A stretch of 30,114 nt of DNA from Hoskinsella mucinilytica (GCF_045223415.1 NZ_JBEQZJ010000046.1:1-30114); one strand, 5' to 3'; positions 8,752-16,584 are shown, counted from the stretch's first letter. Made by a program: numbers and translations. The notes: generated by a model from the sequence alone, not told the origin.

Positions 8752-9318
8752 ATGAACTATTTTTATGCTTATCTGTCAACAGATAAAGAGAAAGATCAAA
8801 TCTTGCATTCTATCAAGGAAATACCTGAAAATCGTATCTATATAGATGAAGAGGGTCAACAGGAAGATGAAGCTTGGAAACATTTGATTACAAAGTTGAA
8901 AGCCAATGATATCCTATTGATACCTTCTATTGATAAGATATCATCTGAAGATAAAAGCTTAAAGCAAAAGCTATTGACAGTAAAAGACCTTCATGCACAG
9001 TTATTGACTTTAGATGAAGAGGATCTTGATATCGATACGCTGTTATTGTTAATTGATTTTGTAGAATCAGGTAGAAAAAAACGAGTGAAAAAGCTTCAAA
9101 AAGAAGGAATCAATAAAGCTTTGGAGAAAAAATATAAGGGAGAAGGAGCTTTTGGAAGACCTCGGATTCATTTGCCAGATGATTTTGGGGAAAATATTAA
9201 GAAAATTATGAGAAAAGAAATGAGTCATGATGCCTATCGAGCACAATTGGGATTCAAACGTTCTACATATTATAAACTTGTAAAAGAGGAAAAGGAATCA
9301 TGGACAAAAGGTAAATAA
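8752..9318 (+). CDS. Degenerate serine-recombinase-like DNA-binding protein in capsule operon
   Basis: The 188-residue protein follows the layout of a small resolvase/invertase. It has an N-terminal fold starting FYAYLSTDKEK, a long helix (FVESGRKKRVKKLQKEGINK), the linker AFGRPR at 133-138, and a C-terminal helix-turn-helix at about 158-176 ending RSTYYKLV. S9 matches the catalytic serine. By my alignment with gamma-delta resolvase the active-site arginines are gone: R8 is Y7, R45 is E40, R68 is K62 and R71 is S65. Strand exchange is therefore unlikely, while DNA binding and dimerisation look possible. It has a GGAG ribosome binding site, starts 15 bases after cpsD and ends 15 bases before the LCP gene. 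A transcription or assembly regulator of the capsule is my inference. An active but unusual recombinase is the alternative. Confidence 0.75.
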   Translation: MNYFYAYLSTDKEKDQILHSIKEIPENRIYIDEEGQQEDEAWKHLITKLKANDILLIPSIDKISSEDKSLKQKLLTVKDLHAQLLTLDEEDLDIDTLLLLIDFVESGRKKRVKKLQKEGINKALEKKYKGEGAFGRPRIHLPDDFGENIKKIMRKEMSHDAYRAQLGFKRSTYYKLVKEEKESWTKGK

Positions 9319-9333
9319 AAAGGAGGCGTTTGA

Positions 9334-10773
9334 ATGGAGCATATCAAAAAATTAGGAAGACATATTTGTTGGATCATTCAGTTATTTGCTAGTTGTTATT
9401 TATTGTTTAGCATTTATCGTTTTCTTCCTATGAAATATTTCGTCGTTGTTGTGTTGTTATTAGGGTTATTACTTGCACTTGTGATCTTTATGCAGATATC
9501 TAATAAGACCAATCAAGCTGTGAAAATAGGTAGCAAAGTTTTGGCAATCGTATTAAGCGTTTTGATGCTATTTGTGAATGTGAAAATCGTTGATAAAGCA
9601 CAAGAAACCATTGATAAAATATCAAATGGGAAAATAGAAACTACGGAAATTTCTGTTTTGGTAAAGAAAGATAGTCCTTATCAAAAGATCGAAGATCTAG
9701 ATGGAAAATCTTTTGGAATCATGAAAGATGTTGATCGAGAAAATACAGATTTTATGTTGAATCGGTTAACAGAACTATTTCAAAATCAAATATCAAAAAC
9801 AGAATATAAGAATGGAGAAGAGATGTTATCTGAATTATTAGATGATAAAACAGATGCCATCATTATGAATGAAGGATTTCGTGATAGCTTTGATTTAATT
9901 AACAATCAGTTTGAATCAGAAACTAGGGTCATTTATTCTTTGGATCGTGAAAAGGTTATTGAGAATTTAAAGAGTGCTGCAGTCACAAAAGAAAGTTTCA
10001 TTGTTTACATATCAGGAATCGATACGAATGGTCCGATTACTACCACGAGTAGAAGTGATGTCAATATGTTGGTTGCGGTGAATCCGGTAAGCAAAAAGAT
10101 AGCGATGGTATTTATACCTCGTGATTATTATGTACCTTTACAATGTCATGATAATGTATGTCCAACCGGTTCTATGGATAAACTTACTCATGCTGGATTA
10201 TATGGTGTAGAAGTCAGTCAGGCAACGATTGAACATGTGTTAGGGATTGATATCAATTATAATGTGCGAATCAATTTTGATACGTTAACGACCATGGTAG
10301 ATGCCTTAAATGGAATTGAAATAGATTCTGATAAAGATTTTATCGCATGGACAAATCATGGATGTCATATCAAAGAAGGAAAGCAACATTTAGATGGTAA
10401 ATGTGCTTTGGCTTTTGCTAGAGAGCGTTATTCCTATGAATCAGGGGATCGTCATCGTGGAGAGAATCAACAGCAAGTCATTCAAGCGGTAATCAATAAA
10501 TTTACAGCCAAAAATGTAATCAATAACTATGAATCGATTTTAAATGCAATTCAAGGTATGTTTCAAACAAACATGACCACAGATGAAATCACAGCATTGA
10601 TTCAAATGCAAATCAATGATATGAGCAAATGGGAAGTAGAAAGCACTTTGGTAGATGGAACAGGAGATATGGTTCCTACATATTCTTATGGAAGTACACC
10701 ACTGTATGTGATGAGACCTGATCAAAGTACGATCGATCAAGCTAAAAAATTAATAAAAGAAACATTGAATTAA
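9334..10773 (+). CDS. cpsA: LytR-CpsA-Psr (LCP) family glycopolymer ligase
   Basis: LCP proteins move finished glycopolymers from the lipid carrier onto peptidoglycan outside the membrane. This 479-residue protein has three predicted membrane segments (about 10-29, 34-54, 67-84), as in streptococcal CpsA/Cps2A. An extracytoplasmic accessory domain follows at about 105-200, then the LCP domain at about 222-393. LCP hallmarks are R240 in SRSDVN, IPRD at 261-264, FARERY at 361-366 and RHRGENQQQ at 373-381. Two cysteines (C271, C276) lie in a loop inside the LCP domain. The accessory domain has a solute-binding-protein flavour (DLDGKSFGI; DAIIMNE). The ribosome binding site AGGAGG is strong. This is the last gene of the operon. 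Confidence 0.95.
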   Translation: MEHIKKLGRHICWIIQLFASCYLLFSIYRFLPMKYFVVVVLLLGLLLALVIFMQISNKTNQAVKIGSKVLAIVLSVLMLFVNVKIVDKAQETIDKISNGKIETTEISVLVKKDSPYQKIEDLDGKSFGIMKDVDRENTDFMLNRLTELFQNQISKTEYKNGEEMLSELLDDKTDAIIMNEGFRDSFDLINNQFESETRVIYSLDREKVIENLKSAAVTKESFIVYISGIDTNGPITTTSRSDVNMLVAVNPVSKKIAMVFIPRDYYVPLQCHDNVCPTGSMDKLTHAGLYGVEVSQATIEHVLGIDINYNVRINFDTLTTMVDALNGIEIDSDKDFIAWTNHGCHIKEGKQHLDGKCALAFARERYSYESGDRHRGENQQQVIQAVINKFTAKNVINNYESILNAIQGMFQTNMTTDEITALIQMQINDMSKWEVESTLVDGTGDMVPTYSYGSTPLYVMRPDQSTIDQAKKLIKETLN

Positions 10774-10778
10774 AGTAT

Positions 10779-10820
10779 AGCTCAAAGGATGATCATGATG
10801 ATATCTTTTGAGCTTTTTTT
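10779..10820 (+). terminator. Rho-independent terminator of the capsule operon
   Basis: A 12-base stem, AGCTCAAAGGAT with ATCTTTTGAGCT (one G-T pair), encloses a 12-base loop and is followed by six T. It lies a few bases after the LCP stop codon and closes the operon. Confidence 0.93.
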
Positions 10821-10824
10821 CTTG

Positions 10825-10853
10825 TTGACTTACAATGAAAATATTTGTAAAGT
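10825..10853 (+). promoter_or_regulatory. Promoter of the amidohydrolase gene
   Basis: TTGACT, a 17-base spacer and TAAAGT lie between the capsule terminator and the amidohydrolase start. A better -10 match, TATAGT at 10854, has too long a spacer. The -35 is good and the -10 moderate. Confidence 0.5.
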
Positions 10854-10879
10854 TATAGTAGAAAGAAGGTAGAAGTAAT

Positions 10880-12028
10880 ATGTTAATTAAGAATGCAAAA
10901 ATTTATACGATGGAAGAAGAGGGCATGATCGAAGGAGATATACTCATTGAACAAGGAAAGATCAAGCAAATAGGGGTTGTGAATGAAACAAGTGATGAAA
11001 TCATTGACGCAAAGGGCATGTATGTGTTTCCTGGTATGGTAGAGGCACATTGTCATTTGGGTATGGAAGAAAGTGCAATTGGTTTTGAAGGAGATGATGT
11101 AAATGAAACGACAGATCCTATTACACCACATATGAGAGGAATTGATGGTTGTAATCCTATAGATGAAACAATTGTGAATGCTTGTAAAGCAGGAGTTACC
11201 AGTGTAGCAGCAGGGCCAGGTAGTGCGAATGTTATTGGAGGTACTTTTGTAGCATATAAGACGTTTGGGGTTTCTATGGATGAAATGAAAATCAAAGAAT
11301 CCATTGCGATGAAAGCAGCATTTGGTGAAAATCCAAAACGGGTATATAAAGAAAAAGGAAAAATTCGTACTAGAATGAATATCGCAGCTTTATTAAGAGA
11401 AACGTTATTCCAAACAAGAGAGTATATGATGAAAAAAGAGGCAGCAAATACCGATGTTTCTAAAATGCCGGCTTATGATATGAAATTAGAAGCAATGATA
11501 CCTGTTTTGAAGAAGGAAATGCCATTGAAATGTCATGCACATCGTGCGGATGATATTTTAACCGTCATAAGAATCGCAAAAGAATTTGATATTAAGGTAA
11601 CATTGGATCATTGTACTGATGGCGTAGTCATTAAGAAACAGGTAAAGGAAAGTGGGTTTCCGGCAATTGTCGGTCCTTCTTTGGGTCATAAGACGAAATT
11701 TGAATTGGCAAATAAATCATTTCAAACACCGGCTATATTAAATGATGAAGGGATTTTGATTGCGATCACTACAGATTCTCCTGTTATTCCGGAAGAATAT
11801 TTACCACTTTGTGCTGCTTTGGCAATGAAGGATGGTTTAAGTGAATGGGATGCATTGAAAGCAATCACTATCAACCCTGCGAAAATATTAGGATTGGATG
11901 ATCGTATCGGAAGTATAAAAGTAGGTAAGGATGCAGACTTGATCATTTGTGATCGAAATTTATTAGATTTACAGAATCATGTGCATTATACCTTGATCAA
12001 TGGAGCGATTGCTTATCAGAAAGCGTAA
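10880..12028 (+). CDS. Amidohydrolase-superfamily enzyme (imidazolonepropionase-like)
   Basis: This 382-residue protein has the usual two-part amidohydrolase layout: a small beta domain formed by both ends, and a metal-dependent barrel. Visible metal-binding features are HxH in FPGMVEAHCHLG (H57, H59), the histidines of CHAHRADD (H219, H221), H244 in LDHCTDG, and the aspartate D299 in TTDSPVIP. The closing segment GSIKVGKDADLIICD is the standard family ending. Families of this shape hydrolyse cyclic amides, deaminate rings or cleave N-acyl groups, and the exact substrate cannot be told here. It has its own promoter, an AGAAGG ribosome binding site and its own terminator, so it is a single-gene unit. 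Confidence 0.88.
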   Translation: MLIKNAKIYTMEEEGMIEGDILIEQGKIKQIGVVNETSDEIIDAKGMYVFPGMVEAHCHLGMEESAIGFEGDDVNETTDPITPHMRGIDGCNPIDETIVNACKAGVTSVAAGPGSANVIGGTFVAYKTFGVSMDEMKIKESIAMKAAFGENPKRVYKEKGKIRTRMNIAALLRETLFQTREYMMKKEAANTDVSKMPAYDMKLEAMIPVLKKEMPLKCHAHRADDILTVIRIAKEFDIKVTLDHCTDGVVIKKQVKESGFPAIVGPSLGHKTKFELANKSFQTPAILNDEGILIAITTDSPVIPEEYLPLCAALAMKDGLSEWDALKAITINPAKILGLDDRIGSIKVGKDADLIICDRNLLDLQNHVHYTLINGAIAYQKA

Positions 12029-12039
12029 ATAGAAATAGT

Positions 12040-12074
12040 AAAAGACACTTCAAAAAAGAAAGGAAGTGTCTTTT
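12040..12074 (+). terminator. Terminator after the amidohydrolase gene
   Basis: A 12-base perfect stem, AAAAGACACTTC with GAAGTGTCTTTT, has an 11-base A-rich loop. The T run forms part of the stem's right arm and is matched by an A run on the left, so it could act in both directions. Confidence 0.85.
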
Positions 12075-12091
12075 ACTTATTAGGATAAAAT

Positions 12092-12097
12092 TATAGT
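12092..12097 (+). promoter_or_regulatory. Possible -10 element for the Gfo/Idh/MocA gene
   Basis: TATAGT lies between the terminator and the gene start. I see no good -35 at the right distance, so this is a weak call. Confidence 0.3.
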
Positions 12098-12150
12098 AGG
12101 ATTACCTAGTCTTGAGTGGTATGATAATGGTGGAAAGAGGTGTTACGTAT

Positions 12151-13095
12151 ATGAAACTTCATTATGGTATTGTTTCTGTTGCGTCAATTACTGATCGATT
12201 TATTCATGCTGTCCAAGAAAATGAAGATGTGGTGGAAGCGATTGCTTCTAGATCTTATCAAAAGGCTTTAGATAAAGCGAAGGAATATGGGGTAGATAAG
12301 GCGTATGATACCTATGATCATATCTATCAAGATCCTGCTGTTTCCATCGTATATATATCTGTTAATAATGGAAATCATGTAAAAGAAATCAAGCAAGCAT
12401 TGCGCTATGGAAAACATGTTGTTTGTGAAAAACCAATTGCCCTTTCTCAAAAGGATGCAATTGAAATTTTTTCATTGGCAAAAGAAAAACAGTGTTTTCT
12501 GATGGAAGCACAAAAAAGTATCTTTCTTCCGGTAACACAAGATATCAAAGTCATGATAGAACAACAAACCTTAGGAAAGTTACATCAAATAGAACTTAGT
12601 TCAAGTTTCCCAGAGCCTGGATCTGCCTGGTTTCATGATGTATCACAAGGTGGTGTGGTATATGGAAGTGCAAGTTATACAATAGAATATTTGGATTATT
12701 TATTATCGCCACAAAGCATCAAGGTCTCTGCAATGGGGACAAAGACGACAAGTGGAGTCTGTGATCAAGTGAGCATGAATTTCTTATTTGATGATGTGTT
12801 GGTGAATAGTCGTATTACCATGAAAGGAAACACATTAAATCATGCCATCTTTTACTTTGATAACGGATATGTGTTGGTACCGGAATATTGGAAGGCAAGA
12901 TCTTATCAAATCGTGACGAAATCTGAAACAAAAACGATGCAACATCCATGTTCATATGAGATGATATATGAGGTAGAACATATTCATCAATGCATTGAAG
13001 AAGGTAACTTACAAAGTGAAGCGATGAGTGAGGCACGAAGCGTTCGATGTTGTGCATTGGTAGATCAAATCATAGATCAGCTTAAGGATCTATGA
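12151..13095 (+). CDS. Gfo/Idh/MocA-family NAD(P)-dependent oxidoreductase
   Basis: The 314-residue protein has an N-terminal Rossmann domain and the family signature CEKP at 92-95 (GKHVVCEKPIALS), whose lysine takes part in catalysis. A C-terminal beta-sheet substrate domain follows. Relatives oxidise or reduce sugars, inositols or other polyols, and the substrate is unknown. I chose the ATG at 12151 because GAAAGAGGTG lies 8 bases upstream and the protein then begins MKLHYGIVSVASITDRF, as relatives do. Upstream in-frame ATGs at 12121 and 12127 lack such a site. The dinucleotide loop is unusual: GIVSVASIT lacks the second and third glycines of the usual GxGxxG. The anSME gene follows after 23 bases and may share its transcript. 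Confidence 0.88.
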   Translation: MKLHYGIVSVASITDRFIHAVQENEDVVEAIASRSYQKALDKAKEYGVDKAYDTYDHIYQDPAVSIVYISVNNGNHVKEIKQALRYGKHVVCEKPIALSQKDAIEIFSLAKEKQCFLMEAQKSIFLPVTQDIKVMIEQQTLGKLHQIELSSSFPEPGSAWFHDVSQGGVVYGSASYTIEYLDYLLSPQSIKVSAMGTKTTSGVCDQVSMNFLFDDVLVNSRITMKGNTLNHAIFYFDNGYVLVPEYWKARSYQIVTKSETKTMQHPCSYEMIYEVEHIHQCIEEGNLQSEAMSEARSVRCCALVDQIIDQLKDL

Positions 13096-13118
13096 ATCAT
13101 GAAATATAAGGAGTTTTT

Positions 13119-14213
13119 ATGAGAACATTAAGTTTTTTAATCAAACCTGCATCTTCATCTTGTAATTTGAAGTGTAAATATTGCTTTTATGCGGATGTGA
13201 GCGAGCATCGCCAAGTCAAAAGCAATCCGATGATGACAAAGGATACAATGCAATGTCTCATCGATCAAGCTTTTTCAGTTTTAGATGAAGATGGAGAGGT
13301 TACTTTTGCATTTCAAGGAGGAGAGCCTACAGTTGCAGGACTTTCTTACTTTCAGGCATTTTGTGCATATGCCAATGCAAAGAAAAAGAAAACGCAAACC
13401 ATTCATTATGCGTTACAAACCAATGCGTATGTATTGGATGAGGCATGGTGTGCGTTTTTTCAAGAACAAGCTTTTTTGATTGGAGTATCCTTAGACGGAT
13501 ATAAAGAAAATCATGATTATTTTCGATTAACTACCGGGAATAAAGCAACTTATAAAACGGTAATGCATGCCATTGATTTGCTTCGAAAGTATCAAGTGAA
13601 GGTTAACATTCTAACAGTGTTGAGCAAGCAATTGGCAAGGCATCCCAAAAAGCTTTATGAATTTTATAAGAAAGAAGGTATGATGCATATCCAATTGATA
13701 CCCTGTCTTACGGGTTTGGATGAAAAGGATGGCCCATTTGCATTGACACCGGAACTATTTGCGTCTTTTTATCAACAATTTTATGATTTGTGGTTGATTG
13801 AAATGAAACAGGGAATCTATCGTAGCATTGGATTATTCGATAATGTGATTCCGATGTTTGCGGATATTCCTCCATTACAATGTGGTATGTTGGGCTATTG
13901 TAGCTTACAATTTGTAGTAGAAAGTGATGGAAGCATCTATCCATGTGATTTCTATGTTTTGGATGAATATAAAGGAGGAAACCTTCATGAGATGTCGTTG
14001 ATGGATATCGCATCAAGTACACCGATAAAGACCTTTTTAAAAGAAAAAAAGAAGATGAGCCCCATGTGTGATCATTGTGAATTTGTTTCCATTTGTCATG
14101 GGAATTGTAAAAGGATGAATACCCTTTATTTTCATGATGATTTTTGTGGGTATCGAGCATTTTTAAAACATGCGTATCCTACAATGATTCAAATCGCCAG
14201 ACAAATACGTTAA
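13119..14213 (+). CDS. anSME: Anaerobic sulfatase-maturating enzyme (radical SAM, SPASM)
   Basis: The enzyme would oxidise an active-site Cys or Ser of a type I sulfatase to formylglycine. The radical SAM cluster motif is CNLKCKYC (C15, C19, C22), followed by Y24. The SAM-binding GGEP is at 67-70. The auxiliary-cluster cysteines are C255, C261, C276, C317, C320, C326, C330 and C343. The catalytic base matches D277 in YPCDFYVLD, the same number as in the Clostridium perfringens enzyme. The 364-residue length and the opening SFLIKPASSSCNLKC also match that enzyme as I recall it. No sulfatase is in this window. Its target may be elsewhere in the genome, or the enzyme may modify another protein. 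Confidence 0.93.
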   Translation: MRTLSFLIKPASSSCNLKCKYCFYADVSEHRQVKSNPMMTKDTMQCLIDQAFSVLDEDGEVTFAFQGGEPTVAGLSYFQAFCAYANAKKKKTQTIHYALQTNAYVLDEAWCAFFQEQAFLIGVSLDGYKENHDYFRLTTGNKATYKTVMHAIDLLRKYQVKVNILTVLSKQLARHPKKLYEFYKKEGMMHIQLIPCLTGLDEKDGPFALTPELFASFYQQFYDLWLIEMKQGIYRSIGLFDNVIPMFADIPPLQCGMLGYCSLQFVVESDGSIYPCDFYVLDEYKGGNLHEMSLMDIASSTPIKTFLKEKKKMSPMCDHCEFVSICHGNCKRMNTLYFHDDFCGYRAFLKHAYPTMIQIARQIR

Positions 14214-14222
14214 AGATATCCT

Positions 14223-14582
14223 ATGTCTTTTTCTTGTTCTTACAAAGATGATGTAAGAATTTATGATATCCTTTCTCTAGAAAGGCTGGTGAGCGCTATG
14301 GCAGATTTTCGCATTCATCGACAGGCAATGAAACTAGAAACGATTCTGCAACAGCTGATGCAGACAAAAGGTATTCATGAATATGAGATGGAGATCACAT
14401 CCATCTATGATTCTCCGATCAAAACATGTACGGAAGTATTGAATCAAGTAACAGATATCAATAATTTAGATACGATCGATGCAATCAAACAGAAGTATTG
14501 GCCGTATCAGGAGCATGTTTTGACACAACTAGACGAAGCGTTTTGTGATACCCTTTGTGAAGATATGAAAAAATGCAGTTAA
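14223..14582 (+). CDS. Hypothetical protein downstream of anSME
   Basis: I do not recognise this 119-residue protein. It is predicted to be mostly helical and soluble, with no membrane segment. There are five cysteines: one near the start (C5), C68, and three near the end in DTLCEDMKKCS and just before it. The ATG at 14223 has no clear ribosome binding site. An internal ATG at 14298 is preceded by GGTGAG with short spacing and would give a 94-residue protein starting MADFRIHRQ, so the start is undecided. The reading frame runs tightly from the anSME gene (9 bases) to a convergent terminator, which supports a real gene. A functional tie to the radical SAM enzyme is possible but unproven. Confidence 0.55.
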   Translation: MSFSCSYKDDVRIYDILSLERLVSAMADFRIHRQAMKLETILQQLMQTKGIHEYEMEITSIYDSPIKTCTEVLNQVTDINNLDTIDAIKQKYWPYQEHVLTQLDEAFCDTLCEDMKKCS

Positions 14583-14596
14583 TCCTGCATTTTTTT
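14567..14596. terminator. Bidirectional terminator over convergent stop codons
   Basis: The stem ATGCAG/CTGCAT is flanked by an A run on the left and a T run on the right, with the loop TTAATC. It works on both strands. The loop holds the stop codons of both convergent genes, overlapping in TTAA at 14579-14582. Confidence 0.85.
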
Positions 14597-15925
14597 CTTT
14601 GCGATATCTAATAAATAAGTCTTTTCATTTTGTTGTGGGTCATCCAATACGATATCATATAAATAGTGTAACATATCCTTGATTTGTTTTCCCTGTAGTC
14701 CCAATGCCATCATATCATGTCCATTGACATTTAGATCCTTTATGCTAACTTGATCCTGATCTTTTTCCATCTCTTTTAAAAGCATGATCGATTCTTGTAA
14801 TATATCTATTTTTTCTTTTGCTTTTTCCATGTTTTTGGCTTGATCATCTGCCATTTGTACCATCAGTGCTTGAATCGCAAAGTCAGTGTCATTATCAAAC
14901 TTGGCTAAAAAGCGACGAAGGATCTTACGAGTAGGTTTTACATAATAATCATGATAATAGATCAGTTTGCAAGTACGCTCGATCGTTTTGTTATCATAAT
15001 GCAGGTTTTTCATAGAAGCCTTTGCCATTTCTTCGCTGATGAGGGCATGTTTCTTATAATGAGCAATGCCATGTTCATCAAAGGTTTCCATATGGGGCTT
15101 TCCTAGGTCATGAAATACGATTGCCAACTTACTTTCTAAAGGATAGCCATCACTATGATCTAAAGCCACGTCTGTGTGTTGAAAGATATCGTAAATATGC
15201 CATGGTGTTTTTTGCTCATAGTCGTAAATGATACTATAATTAGGGATGATTTGTTCCAGAACATCATATGCTCTTAAAGTACTTAGTAATTGTTTATGAT
15301 CAGATAACAACATTTGATCAAACTCGCTACGAATGCGTTCTTTACTAATATAGGATAAGGTAGAAGCCTTTTGTTTGATGGCCAATGTCAATTGTTCTTC
15401 GATATCAAAATGAAGCGTCATAGAGAAACGTAGAGCTCTTAGAATACGAAGTGCATCTTCTTCTAAGCGTAGCTTTGGGTCACCAACACTTCTAATGAGA
15501 TGTTGCTCGATATCCTTCTTTCCTTGGAAAGGATCATAGAAGCCTTGTTGCGGAGCATAGGCAATGGCGTTCATTGTGAAATCCCTACGCTTTAGATCCT
15601 CTAATAAGTTCTCGGTAAAGATGACAGATGATGGGCAACGATGATCGATATATGCCTGTTCCACACGATAGGTGGTGATTTCTATGGGGAGTTTATCTAC
15701 TAGTACAGTGATGGTACCATGTTGAATGCCGGTAGGGATGACCTTACAATGTGTTTGAAAGATTTCCATTGTTTCATTTGGTAAGGCGCTTGTTGTGATA
15801 TCAAAATCATGAATCTCACGGTTCATGATCAAATCACGAACACATCCACCTACAAGAAATGCTTCTTTACCATGCTGATGCATGGTATGCAATACCCATT
15901 CTACTTGTTTTGGAAGACGTTGCAT
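14579..15925 (-). CDS. cca: CCA tRNA nucleotidyltransferase with HD domain
   Basis: The enzyme adds or repairs the 3' CCA end of tRNA. The 448-residue protein shows the class II nucleotidyltransferase head with GGCVRDL at 26-32, the metal-binding aspartates of HDFDITT (D40, D42), and the RRDFTMN motif at 113-119. A downstream HD domain (FHDLGKPH, H272/D273) may give phosphohydrolase activity. The start at 15925 is preferred because GAGGTGA lies five bases upstream. The ATG two codons earlier overlaps that site, and a further upstream start would read through it. It is a lone - strand gene, convergent with the anSME unit and divergent from mnmM. Confidence 0.95.
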   Translation of the reverse strand: MQRLPKQVEWVLHTMHQHGKEAFLVGGCVRDLIMNREIHDFDITTSALPNETMEIFQTHCKVIPTGIQHGTITVLVDKLPIEITTYRVEQAYIDHRCPSSVIFTENLLEDLKRRDFTMNAIAYAPQQGFYDPFQGKKDIEQHLIRSVGDPKLRLEEDALRILRALRFSMTLHFDIEEQLTLAIKQKASTLSYISKERIRSEFDQMLLSDHKQLLSTLRAYDVLEQIIPNYSIIYDYEQKTPWHIYDIFQHTDVALDHSDGYPLESKLAIVFHDLGKPHMETFDEHGIAHYKKHALISEEMAKASMKNLHYDNKTIERTCKLIYYHDYYVKPTRKILRRFLAKFDNDTDFAIQALMVQMADDQAKNMEKAKEKIDILQESIMLLKEMEKDQDQVSIKDLNVNGHDMMALGLQGKQIKDMLHYLYDIVLDDPQQNEKTYLLDIAKKKMQD

Positions 15926-16017
15926 CTTCATCACCTCACTGTTATTATTATACACATCATTTTAAAAACAGGCTAGTAATTCTCATGAAGAAGATGTATC
16001 ATTACATCGGTGATGAT

Positions 16018-16575
16018 ATGAAGAGAATAGTAGAAATCGCACATGATATATTACAAACAAAAGCAAAGCCAAATGGTGTATATGCGGACCTAACTTGTGG
16101 GAATGGTTATGATACTTGTTTTTTAGCAGGATTGAAAGATGTTAAAAAGGTGTATGCTTTTGATATACAGAAAGAAGCATTACAACAAAGTGCGATTAGA
16201 TTACAAAAGATGAAGTTAGATCAACATTGTGAATTGATTCATGATGGACATGAACATATGGAGCTTTATATCAAAGAAGCGTTGAGTGGCGCTATTTTTA
16301 ATTTTGGATATCTACCTCATGGCTCTACAGAAATCACAACGAAATTGGAAACTAGTATGCAAGCAGTGGAAAAAGCATTGAAGCTGTTAGAGAAACATGG
16401 TATCCTTATTTTAGTGATCTATCCAGGACATGATGAGGGGAAAAAAGAAAGTGCATATTTTTCTACATGGGTGAAAGAACTGGATTCTCATTATTATGCA
16501 ACAGTAAGCTTAAAAATGGAAAACAAACAAGATGCGCCCTATTTATTGGTCGTGGAGAAGATGAGGATAACATAA
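16018..16575 (+). CDS. mnmM: tRNA wobble-uridine methyltransferase MnmM (YtqB family)
   Basis: MnmM-family enzymes use SAM to methylate the 5-aminomethyl group of the wobble uridine to give mnm5s2U. The 185-residue protein has the SAM-binding motif ADLTCGNGYDT at 23-33, the acidic residue D49 ending strand two in YAFDIQ, and the family-specific NFGYLPHG at 95-102. A later VIYPGHDEGK stretch matches the VVYHGHPEGK of B. subtilis YtqB. I chose the ATG at 16018, which has GGTGAT just upstream and gives an N-terminus of the same length as YtqB. In-frame ATGs at 15985 and 15994 would add 11 or 8 residues. It heads a three-gene run with the diguanylate cyclase and the HAD phosphatase. Confidence 0.88.
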   Translation: MKRIVEIAHDILQTKAKPNGVYADLTCGNGYDTCFLAGLKDVKKVYAFDIQKEALQQSAIRLQKMKLDQHCELIHDGHEHMELYIKEALSGAIFNFGYLPHGSTEITTKLETSMQAVEKALKLLEKHGILILVIYPGHDEGKKESAYFSTWVKELDSHYYATVSLKMENKQDAPYLLVVEKMRIT

Positions 16576-16584
16576 GGTGAGGAT

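Noticed and set aside
8737..9333. Invertible promoter or attachment sites next to the recombinase-like gene
   Set aside because: I found no matched inverted or direct repeats in the short flanking gaps. The flanks are simply intergenic ribosome binding sites.
13708..14160. 150-codon open frame on the - strand inside the anSME gene
   Set aside because: The anSME frame shows every family motif. The reverse frame has no ribosome binding site or recognisable motif and is a by-product of codon bias.
14223..14582. RiPP precursor peptide for the radical SAM enzyme
   Set aside because: The protein is long, mostly charged and helical, and lacks a clear leader/core division. It is kept only as a possible partner.
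15859..16017. Longer N-terminus for MnmM starting inside the cca gene
   Set aside because: It would overlap the cca start region, adds residues absent from YtqB, and has no ribosome binding site.
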